The position numbers and the translations under genes were made by a program. Positions 8,724-16,219 of a stretch of DNA of 64,000 nucleotides are shown one piece after another (position 1 is the stretch's first letter; every line of letters begins with the position of its first letter). The notes under the pieces were generated by a model. The model was not told where the DNA came from. It worked only from the letters and a program-made list of their open reading frames with translations, and did no database searches. The DNA is from UBA6522 sp965204155 (GTDB taxonomy: Bacteria; Pseudomonadota; Gammaproteobacteria; Steroidobacterales; Rariloculaceae). The stretch is taken from assembly GCA_965204155.1 (NCBI GenBank), contig OZ241971.1:4216001-4280000 (forward strand). The letters run 5' to 3'.

Positions 8724-10244
8724 TTAGTTCGAGCTAACCGGGTGTTGCGCCCGGACCGCCTGTGAAGCTCGTTGTGCCTGTGAAGCCCGTTGTGACCCTG
8801 TCGTGCGTCTGAAGGTTCTTCTCGTGGCTCTGACGACCCGTTTGAAGCCGATCCAGGTGCCGGTAATGGCGCCAATCGTCACACCCAGCATCAGGGGCCA
8901 CATCATCAGATCCCAGATCGGCCGGGTTCGTATCAGGGCGGAAAAGTCGCCCCGATGCAATGCGAGAAAGACCCAGCGCAACCACTGCCGGTTCCGGTCC
9001 GCCGCGTAGGCGAGCTCACCCGTCACGCTGTCCAGATAAATCCGTTCGCCGTCTTCGTACTGAACGCGGAACACCGGGAAACGCCTCTCTTCATGATGGT
9101 TGTAATAGTAGGCATCGCCTTCATTCAACCAGGCCGCTTCCGAGACCGGCACATCCGGTCGCATGACGTCGGCTGCCCGCGAGAAAAAGCTGTCCGGCAG
9201 CATCTCCGGTTTCAGCGTCCCTGCGTTGAGACGCACCCGCTGCGCTTCCTTGTCCGAAGCGATCGCGTAGAGTTGTCCGCCGGCCACCGAAATGTCCAGG
9301 CGAACCGCCGAGGAGGGTAGTTCTTCCGCCGGCAGCCCGCTGACGAACGCGCTGGCCAGCTCGAAGTTGACCTCACCGCCCCGCAGCCGCTGGTTCTCGA
9401 CAAAAAAGCTGCGGCTTTCCAGCGCTCCAAACGCATTGACGGAGAACAACCCGCTGATCAGCCAGGTCAGGGTGAAGAGACCGAAGACAAGACCGGCGTA
9501 GTGGTGCCACAGCGCCCCCCCGTGGTAAGGAGAACGGTGCCCATTGCGCCGAGTCTTGAACTGCCGCAGCCCGATGTAGATGCCGATGACGGTCAGGAAC
9601 AGGCTCACGATGGTCAGCCATATGACCACCTGCAGCCAGACACCCGTGTGCTGGCGCAGCGCCGTGGGGTAAAGCCAGTGGACGACCGCACCCATCCAGT
9701 TCAGGAATCGCTGTCGGAAGGTCGTCATCTGGACGACCTCTCCGGTGGTACTGGAAACGTAGAATTCGGTGCCTGCGGCATCGTCCATCGCGAAGTGGTA
9801 CAGCGGTCTGTGAGGCTCGTAACTTGCGTAGACGGTCCATTGGTCGCGCAGGATCTGCTCGACCAGCCTCGGGTTGCCCTGCAGACCGTACTCCTCGGCT
9901 GCGGCGGCCGCGATGAATTGCGCGTCGGCCTCGTAGAATTCCGGAAGATACTCGCCGGTCCGCAGATCGATCACGTATTGGACGCGGCCGGCCCTCAGAC
10001 GAAGTACGGGGATGCCCGCCATCATTTCCAGGCGGAAGCTGTTGACCGAGATGTTGCTGAAGTCCGTGGGAATTCGGCAGCACGCGGCCAGATCCAGCGG
10101 CTCCAAGCCGGCAAGACGCTCCGAGTCGTCCAGCTCCGGATACTGCTCGTACATCATCACAAAGCCCGACAGGCACCACAGCGAGATCACCACGCCAAGC
10201 GCGATGCCCAGGTATCTGTGAATCAAGAACAGTAATCTGACCAT
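8724..10244 (-). CDS. PepSY-associated transmembrane protein
   Basis: Inner-membrane protein of 506 residues with an N-terminal helix (FLIHRYLGIALGVVISLWC), a second pair of helices in the middle (VVIWLTIVSLFLTVIGIYIG and AGLVFGLFTLTWLISGLF) and a C-terminal helix pair (LMMWPLMLGVTIGAITGTWI). Between them lie two periplasmic segments with PepSY-like composition. Conserved membrane-adjacent histidines (HRYLG, HHYAG, HRGDF) suggest haem or electron transfer, as proposed for PepSY_TM proteins linked to siderophore receptors. It lies 99 bp downstream of a TBDR on the same strand and is probably co-transcribed. The C-terminal tail contains a duplicated hexapeptide (QRASQA twice), caused by an 18-bp tandem repeat. 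A role in reductive release of metal from an imported complex is inference. Confidence 0.85.
   Translation of the reverse strand: MVRLLFLIHRYLGIALGVVISLWCLSGFVMMYEQYPELDDSERLAGLEPLDLAACCRIPTDFSNISVNSFRLEMMAGIPVLRLRAGRVQYVIDLRTGEYLPEFYEADAQFIAAAAAEEYGLQGNPRLVEQILRDQWTVYASYEPHRPLYHFAMDDAAGTEFYVSSTTGEVVQMTTFRQRFLNWMGAVVHWLYPTALRQHTGVWLQVVIWLTIVSLFLTVIGIYIGLRQFKTRRNGHRSPYHGGALWHHYAGLVFGLFTLTWLISGLFSVNAFGALESRSFFVENQRLRGGEVNFELASAFVSGLPAEELPSSAVRLDISVAGGQLYAIASDKEAQRVRLNAGTLKPEMLPDSFFSRAADVMRPDVPVSEAAWLNEGDAYYYNHHEERRFPVFRVQYEDGERIYLDSVTGELAYAADRNRQWLRWVFLALHRGDFSALIRTRPIWDLMMWPLMLGVTIGAITGTWIGFKRVVRATRRTFRRTTGSQRASQAQRASQAVRAQHPVSSN
8758..8793. repeat. 18-bp tandem duplication in the 3' end of the PepSY gene
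   Basis: Two adjacent 18-bp copies (8758-8775 and 8776-8793) differ at one base and encode the repeated QRASQA near the C terminus. One of several short tandem duplications in the window. Confidence 0.85.
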
Positions 10245-10343
10245 GAGCCGTTACCGCTGACCCGTTCGGGGCCGGCTGAACACGTTGTCCCAGCCGACCG
10301 TACGATTAAACCGCAAATCGGGCAAGACTGGTACCCGCAGGAC

Positions 10344-12332
10344 CTAGAACCGGTACCCGTAGGCGATGTGTAGCGTTCTCGGGGTGCCCAGGTTCTCGTA
10401 TGGATAGGAACCGCCGCCGACGTCCAGGAAGGCCCGGCCCAGCGACGAAGCGTATTCCTCGTCCAGGGCGTTCTCCAATCGGACGCCGAGGCGTTGCCGG
10501 TCGTCGTCTCCGAAACGATAGGCACCGCCGAAATCCAGGACTGAATAACCACCATGCTCGACGCGGCCGACCCCGCGAACCGAGTCGTAGAGGTCGCCCA
10601 CGTTCAAGAGGGATACGACGAAATCGAATGGAGCATTTGCCGGCTGGTACGTGACGCTGGCCTTGAACGTACTCTCCGGCACGTCCGTGATTTGTTCGCC
10701 GGAACCTGCCGCCTGCGCGGACGTATCGACGTAGTTGACGCTCGCGCCCCAGTCCGGACCGAGCGTGAAGCCCACGTTGATTTCCCAACCGTCGAAATCG
10801 ACGGTTCGGTCCGTATTGACGCGCATCCCGTCGACGACGCCGATCAGGTCATCCACGGCACGCTGGAATGCAACCACTTCCCAGTTCACGTTCGAACCGC
10901 CGCGCCCGCCGATACCGACATTGATGTTGCGGCTCTTTTCGCCCTCCAGGTCCGGATTCCCGAGCGTGCAACAGGGGTCGTTGCCGTACAACTGCCAGGC
11001 GTCCGGCAGGCGGAACGAGGTGCCCGCGCTGCCGCGCAGATAAAGCGAATCGCTGAAATCGTGGTGCAGGCTCAGGTTGCCCACGGTGACCGCGCCTTCA
11101 CCGCTCGGGCTGTTGTGGCGGAACCCGAGCGCGACTCGGGTGTTGGCCAACAGGCTTTCGTTGGTTCTGATCTGCCCGAAGAACGCGTCCACCGATTCGG
11201 TCTGGTCCGCGATCAACAGGACCTCGTCGCTTCCCGAAAACCGCTGGTGTTCGTATCCCGCCGCAAAGTCGAACCCGCCCCCGGTCTCGATCCGGGTCAT
11301 TGCCGTCAAGCCATAGTCGTCGTAGCCCCAGTACGAGCCATCGTTGACCGTTCGCAGATTGCCCGTTACGGCGCCGTTGTCATCCAGGACATTGTAGATT
11401 CGCGTGTAGTTGGTATCCCAGGTATGCGAGTAGGCCTTGATGAACAGACCGATGTTGTCGGTCGCCTGCAAGTCGTACTTGAGGGTCACGATGTCCTCGT
11501 CGCGTGCGTTGTACGTGTCGTAGTTGAGATTGGCGCGCGCGAAATCGAGTTCGGCGCCGGTGCGCTGGTAGTGGAGCGACAGGCGGGAGTTCTCGCCGAT
11601 GTCGTAGGCGTACTTGAGTCCGACCATGCCGACATCGTAGCCACGGTGCCGGTCTGTGGTGCTGGGTTGAATATCCTCGTCCCTGTACGGCTGAATGCCG
11701 TCGGCCTGGTCTTGCGAGGCGTACAGTACGACCTGGTGTGCGCCCGACGATGCCCGGTAGTCGACATTCGCGTGGACGCCGTCATTGCCGTCCAGTGCGA
11801 GCCCGACCCGTCCCTCCGGAGCATCGGAGAACGACTTCGTCACCACGTTCACCACGCCCGCCACGGATTGGGTGCCGTAGAAGATTCCCTGTCCGCCGTA
11901 GAGCACTTCGATGCGCTCCACCATGTGCGCGGGCACCGTGTCCAGCGGGCTGGTGGAGTTGTACAGTCGATTGTTGATCCTGACGCCGTCGATCAGCCAG
12001 AGAATGTCCTGGCAGCGCGACCCCTGCAGCGAGCAGCCCACGTAGTCGAACGCGCCGTTCTTGGGCGCCAGGTAGAGCCCGGGCACCTTCATCTGCAGAC
12101 TCTGCGCAATATCGTTGAACCCGCCGAGCTGCAGTTCTTCTGCCGTGATGATCTCCACGCGGTTGCCGAATTGTTCCAGGTCCAGTGGAATCGTTTCCTC
12201 CAGGCGGGCGCCCAGCACGATGACTTCCTCCTGAACGCCGTCTGCCGCGTCCTGAGCGAGGGCTGGCACCGCCGCTGCGAACGCGTGGAGTGCAAGCAAT
12301 GATCCGATTCCGATGATTCTGCAAGAAGTCAT
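10344..12332 (-). CDS. TonB-dependent receptor, iron-complex/cobalamin type
   Basis: Outer-membrane receptor of 662 residues, close in size to BtuB or ferric-siderophore receptors. ATG at 12332 is preceded by GGGGA with about 8 bp spacing. The signal peptide ends near ALA-QD. A TonB box-like EEVIVLGARL is followed by the plug with IDGVRINNRLYN, VERIEVLYGGQGIFYGTQS and VAGVVNVVTK. The barrel ends in LHIAYGYRF with C-terminal Phe. Unusually the plug carries two cysteines in GCSLQGSRCQDI. The downstream PepSY membrane gene and the divergent membrane-tethered regulator suggest a metal- or cofactor-uptake unit controlled from the opposite strand. Ligand not identified. Confidence 0.93.
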   Translation of the reverse strand: MTSCRIIGIGSLLALHAFAAAVPALAQDAADGVQEEVIVLGARLEETIPLDLEQFGNRVEIITAEELQLGGFNDIAQSLQMKVPGLYLAPKNGAFDYVGCSLQGSRCQDILWLIDGVRINNRLYNSTSPLDTVPAHMVERIEVLYGGQGIFYGTQSVAGVVNVVTKSFSDAPEGRVGLALDGNDGVHANVDYRASSGAHQVVLYASQDQADGIQPYRDEDIQPSTTDRHRGYDVGMVGLKYAYDIGENSRLSLHYQRTGAELDFARANLNYDTYNARDEDIVTLKYDLQATDNIGLFIKAYSHTWDTNYTRIYNVLDDNGAVTGNLRTVNDGSYWGYDDYGLTAMTRIETGGGFDFAAGYEHQRFSGSDEVLLIADQTESVDAFFGQIRTNESLLANTRVALGFRHNSPSGEGAVTVGNLSLHHDFSDSLYLRGSAGTSFRLPDAWQLYGNDPCCTLGNPDLEGEKSRNINVGIGGRGGSNVNWEVVAFQRAVDDLIGVVDGMRVNTDRTVDFDGWEINVGFTLGPDWGASVNYVDTSAQAAGSGEQITDVPESTFKASVTYQPANAPFDFVVSLLNVGDLYDSVRGVGRVEHGGYSVLDFGGAYRFGDDDRQRLGVRLENALDEEYASSLGRAFLDVGGGSYPYENLGTPRTLHIAYGYRF

Positions 12333-12505
12333 GAAATTATCCCCTTCGGTCGAATTCAGACCGCTCCCGGACGCACCAGATGCGCGTCCGTCCAGTTGAA
12401 TAACGCCTTGCCCCCGGAGCCAAAAGATGCGAAAAAATTCCCGGATGGCGGCCCGCCAATGCCCGGGCGTTGGAGCATCTTAAGGATTCTTCGCCAAAAC
12501 AATGA

Positions 12506-12534
12506 GTTACAAACCGTTTTTTAACGGTTAAAAT
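12506..12534 (+). promoter_or_regulatory. Candidate promoter with an inverted repeat in the spacer
   Basis: GTTACA (12506-12511), 17-bp spacer, TAAAAT (12529-12534). The spacer holds the inverted repeat AACCGTT (12512-12518), TTTT, AACGGTT (12523-12529), placed where a bound repressor or autoregulator would act. It faces the winged-helix regulator gene that starts at 12589. The opposite strand serves the TBDR/PepSY operon. Confidence 0.45.
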
Positions 12535-12548
12535 TGGGCTTGAGCGAT

Positions 12549-12560
12549 TGAATCGATTCA
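12549..12560. promoter_or_regulatory. Perfect 12-bp palindrome TGAATCGATTCA
   Basis: Lies between the candidate promoter and the start codon of the regulator. The central AATCGATT with CG at the dyad is the pattern of LacI-family operators. A sister site with the same core lies in the promoter at 31756-31767. Confidence 0.35.
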
Positions 12561-12588
12561 CAGCGGGAAATCCCGGACGGGCGTTGCA

Positions 12589-13845
12589 TTGCCGGAATCC
12601 AATGTCATAGCCGAACAGGCTCGCAAGATCGTCGAGAGCGGGGCGCTGGGCCGCTCCCGATCCTATGTGCGGCTGTTGGAGTACCTCGTTCTGTGTTCGG
12701 AGCGCGGCGTGCGGCCCAAGGAGGTGGAAATCGCCGCCGACGTATTCGACAAGGGCAGCGAATTCGACCCCAACCAGGACTCATTCGTCCGGGTATATGT
12801 CCACAATCTTCGCCAGAAGCTCGAGAAGTACTACGCCTCGCATTCCGCCGATGGCGAGGTCCGGCTTTCCATACCCAGAGGTGAGTATCGACTGACCGTC
12901 GTCGAGGCGGAAGAATCGGCGGAAGAAAGTGCGTTTCGCGCCACACCACCCCTCTGGGTTGCCGCGATTGTTGCCTTGCTCGTGGTCAACCTGATCGTAG
13001 TTCTTGCCTTGAGATTCGGTGCGCCGGCGCCGGATGGCCAGCGAGAAGTGGCCTTGACTCCCTTCTGGGCAGAACTCCTGGACGATGACCTTCCGCTCCT
13101 GGTCGTGGTAGGGGATTACTTCATCTTCGCCGAACTCGACGAATATGGAACGGTCACCCGACTAGTACGTGAGTTCGATGTCAACTCCAGCGACGATCTC
13201 GACAGCCTGTTTGTCAGCGACCCGGGTTTGCAGGCGAACTACATGGACCTGGATCTCACCTACCTGCCCCAGGGAAGCGCGACCGCGCTGACCGAGTTGC
13301 TCCGCGTCGTCTACGCAGCGGACAAGGACGTGCGGATCACCACCATGACCGAGATGAGAGTCGCCGATATCCGTTCCCAACACATCCTCTACGTGGGCTA
13401 TATCAGTGCCCTGGGAACGCTGATGGACTTTGTCTTCGCCTCCTCGGGGTTGGCCGTCGGAGCCAGTTTCGACGAATTGCTGAACCTGCGCACCGGGCAG
13501 TCCTATACCAGCGGTGCCGCGATTCCGGGCGAGAGCAATTACGAGGACTACGGACTGGTGTCGAGTTTCCCCGGCCCCGACGGCAATCAGTTCCTGATCG
13601 TGGCCGGAACGCGGGATTCCGGCTTGATGCACGCGGCCCAGGCCATCTCGTCGCTTGAGGACATCGGCGAGCTTGAGGACGTGATGGCAGCCGCGGCGGA
13701 CGGTAGTGCCACCGCGCCGGCCTTTGAGGCGCTCTACGAAGTCACCGGCTTCGACCGCATCAATCTCGACGCCACCCTGGTCTACAAGGCACAACTCGAC
13801 TACCGGCCGATCTGGGGCGTGGAGGTGGCCGAAATCCAAGAGTGA
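12589..13845 (+). CDS. Membrane-tethered winged-helix transcriptional regulator (ToxR/CadC-like layout)
   Basis: Predicted one-component regulator of 418 residues. Residues 1-105 form an OmpR/PhoB-type winged helix: LLEYLVLCSERG, then the recognition-helix region DSFVRVYVHNLRQKLEKYY and the wing strand RLSIPRGEYRL. Residues 121-142 (LWVAAIVALLVVNLIVVLAL) are one transmembrane helix. The rest, about 275 residues, would be periplasmic and matches no family I recognise. The start is TTG at 12589; no ATG or GTG exists between it and the upstream in-frame stop at 12541, and the domain begins at once. It is divergent from the TBDR/PepSY operon, so it probably senses a periplasmic signal and controls that operon or itself. 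The function of the periplasmic domain is unknown. Confidence 0.8.
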   Translation: MPESNVIAEQARKIVESGALGRSRSYVRLLEYLVLCSERGVRPKEVEIAADVFDKGSEFDPNQDSFVRVYVHNLRQKLEKYYASHSADGEVRLSIPRGEYRLTVVEAEESAEESAFRATPPLWVAAIVALLVVNLIVVLALRFGAPAPDGQREVALTPFWAELLDDDLPLLVVVGDYFIFAELDEYGTVTRLVREFDVNSSDDLDSLFVSDPGLQANYMDLDLTYLPQGSATALTELLRVVYAADKDVRITTMTEMRVADIRSQHILYVGYISALGTLMDFVFASSGLAVGASFDELLNLRTGQSYTSGAAIPGESNYEDYGLVSSFPGPDGNQFLIVAGTRDSGLMHAAQAISSLEDIGELEDVMAAAADGSATAPAFEALYEVTGFDRINLDATLVYKAQLDYRPIWGVEVAEIQE

Positions 13846-13919
13846 TCAGCGGCCTGACAGCAGCGATTTGCAAGTAGCTGTGCTGATGGACCCACGAGCG
13901 GTCGTCAAAAGGGCGCGCG

Positions 13920-16187
13920 TCAAAACCGCTGCGCCAGGATTCTGTCGGCCAGAGAGGGGATGGGAACGGTCCAGCAGCCGTCGGCTTCGGGAGTCTGCTG
14001 GAGAATTCCCTGGCGGACGAGCATTTCCGGCACGGCTGCGAGGTCGATTGCCCACAGCATTCCCTGAGACTGCATGTCCTCGGAGGATTCGCGTACCGCT
14101 TTCCTTAGGGCGGTCCAGTCCACGCCGGGGCGCCCCTTGCTCCGGGCCTCCCGGATGGCGGCGACAACGGCCTTCAGTGCCGGAGCGATGTCCCGGAACG
14201 GCGCAAGGCGCGCGCCATAGTACTCCTGCCGGCCAGACTCTCCGTGAGCAATCGCCTCGCGGCAGGCGTCCCCGGTTAGCGCCCGCAGCGATTCGGCGTC
14301 GTCATCCGGCAGAAGCGCCAGCGCGAGGCCCTTGATGTAGCTCGTGATGTGCTGCGGCCAGCCGCAACTGCGCTCGACGGATTCATTCAACCAGCGTTCC
14401 GCCGAAGCGTGGCCCTCCACGCCCAGAATCCGCAGCGCCGTTTGCAGATTGGCGGTGGTCTCGTCCGGCGACAGGCATCCAAGCACATGCACCGAGTTGG
14501 CGCCAAGCCGGGACACTCCCAACGCGGCAAGGTGCTCGACGGTGTGGTTCAACCCGCCAAATACCGGAAGGATTCTGAGTCCATGCGTCCCGCTGTGCAG
14601 GTCCATCAGAAGACTGCTTTGCTTGCTGGCGTTCCCCGCCTCCAAGTCATGCGCCAGCGTCTGCGCCTCGTCAACGAATACGGCGATGGGAATGTCCGCC
14701 GCCTCATCCGGAAGCGCCGCGCGGAGGTCGGACAGCGCGCGCAGCGGCAGTTCGGGGCCGGATGGAGCGACATCCATCTTGACGCCGAGGAAATTCACGC
14801 CGCGTAACCGGGCGTTCAGGCGAATCCTCGCGCGCGCGAGCCTGCCGAGCTCGGAGACAAGGGACCGCGCCAATCTACGCAGCGCGTAATCGGGATCGGA
14901 AAATGTGTGCGGCTCCAGTTCGATGACTGCCGCCCGGTCATTCCAGAGTGCTTGCAATTCGCCGAGCAAGGCGCTCTTCCCTGCACCCGGTGCTCCCGTA
15001 ATGACCTGCGTGCAGCCGGCAAAATCGCGACGGTCGGCTACGCTCACCAGTTCGAGCATTCCGCCAAGGGCCCGCAGTTCCCGGTTGCGGCCGAACAGGC
15101 CGGCGGGAGGCGCAGCACGATCGGGCACTCTCTTCCACAATCGCGCGCGAGCCACCGCTTGACCGCCAACCCGGGATGGCCCGACAGTTCGCTTGTCGGC
15201 GACCCAATCCCGGTAAGTGCCGCCGTTCTGCCAGCCGCGGCCATAGCGGGCCTGGCCGTCGTCGAGTCCCAGAATCCAGGCTTCCTCGTTTTCAACGGCG
15301 CGGCGCTGCCGGGCGTCCAGATCGCGCGGACCGGCAAAAAGGGGCGCGAGACGATTCTGCCCATCCAGGTCCGCAAAGTGTTGCGCGAGTACGCGCACTT
15401 GAGCGCTGTCCACTATCTCTCCTTCTCGCTGAAGCTCGCTGACCATGTCCTTGAACAGTGACGGATAAACTTCGGCCAGCACAACGGGAACGTTCGCCGT
15501 CACCGGCGGGGCTAGCCCGGTCTCCAATGGCCAGACCTGGGCCAGGTTCCGCCCGGTTCCGCCCGTTCCATTTATCGCCTGCAGGAGTTTGAGCAACGCG
15601 GGCAGGCCTACCAGCACTTGGGAGCCGACGGCGCCGGCGAACATCAGTTGCCAGACCGACTTTGCCCCATTGGCGCGCTGCTCCGCAATGCGAAATTCCG
15701 GCGGATTCGGCTCAATACAGGTGCGCTGCGATCTTTTGGTCGGAATACTCTCGAATCTATGCGTAAAATCTTCCGAGTTCGGTAGTCCCCAGAACGGGCC
15801 AACCACGCCCGAATATTTGGAATTGATCTCTTCCGCTACCTCAAATCGGTTGTTGGCATTCTGCGGGCCGTCCCTGCTGCGGTGGGCAATCCAGCGCCAA
15901 AGGCACATGGCGGAATCCCGGCCCGCGACGGCGCCGGCGACGCCAGCCGGGTAGCCAAACGGGAAATCAAAACCGGCGAGAACGCGCCTGTTCTCATCCA
16001 ACTCCTTGCCAATAAAACCCGAGATTTGAACGACAGCTTCGGCGCGGGTGCGCACGTAGTGCAGTTCGACGGTATCTGCGTGGCGTCGCGCCGCAGCCCA
16101 CCAAATCGCGTTTGGGCTCTCGCGCTCCGGAGTCGGACGGGCCGCTGCGGACCAGTCGACGATGACGTAGCTGTCGAATAACGGCAT
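13920..16187 (-). CDS. DUF429-like domain fused to a P-loop ATPase
   Basis: A single 755-residue reading frame with two unrelated halves. Residues 1 to about 350 resemble the DUF429/RNase H-like family often mislabelled as cobalamin or molybdopterin biosynthesis proteins: it opens with YVIVDWSAAARP, then AGFDFPFGYPAG, GPFWGLPNSEDF and EVYPSLF. Residues from about 363 onward are an AAA/STAND-like ATPase: LFGRNREL, Walker A GAPGAGKSA (398-406), Walker B IAVFVDEAQ (501-509), and a C-terminal helical region. No frameshift or stop lies between the halves. The start is ATG 16187 with a weak AGGA upstream. It follows the molybdenum-hydroxylase large-subunit gene by 32 bp on the same strand, so it may be its third operon gene. 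Its role is unknown: cofactor insertion or chaperone, nucleic-acid processing, or defence are all possible. Confidence 0.8.
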   Translation of the reverse strand: MPLFDSYVIVDWSAAARPTPERESPNAIWWAAARRHADTVELHYVRTRAEAVVQISGFIGKELDENRRVLAGFDFPFGYPAGVAGAVAGRDSAMCLWRWIAHRSRDGPQNANNRFEVAEEINSKYSGVVGPFWGLPNSEDFTHRFESIPTKRSQRTCIEPNPPEFRIAEQRANGAKSVWQLMFAGAVGSQVLVGLPALLKLLQAINGTGGTGRNLAQVWPLETGLAPPVTANVPVVLAEVYPSLFKDMVSELQREGEIVDSAQVRVLAQHFADLDGQNRLAPLFAGPRDLDARQRRAVENEEAWILGLDDGQARYGRGWQNGGTYRDWVADKRTVGPSRVGGQAVARARLWKRVPDRAAPPAGLFGRNRELRALGGMLELVSVADRRDFAGCTQVITGAPGAGKSALLGELQALWNDRAAVIELEPHTFSDPDYALRRLARSLVSELGRLARARIRLNARLRGVNFLGVKMDVAPSGPELPLRALSDLRAALPDEAADIPIAVFVDEAQTLAHDLEAGNASKQSSLLMDLHSGTHGLRILPVFGGLNHTVEHLAALGVSRLGANSVHVLGCLSPDETTANLQTALRILGVEGHASAERWLNESVERSCGWPQHITSYIKGLALALLPDDDAESLRALTGDACREAIAHGESGRQEYYGARLAPFRDIAPALKAVVAAIREARSKGRPGVDWTALRKAVRESSEDMQSQGMLWAIDLAAVPEMLVRQGILQQTPEADGCWTVPIPSLADRILAQRF

Positions 16188-16219
16188 GTCCGTCGTCCTG
16201 TTAGTCCGGCATCAGCCCG

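Noticed and set aside
10554..12302. 582-codon open frame on the plus strand across the iron-type TBDR
   Set aside because: Shadow of the receptor gene; no domain pattern, Val/Arg-rich antisense composition.
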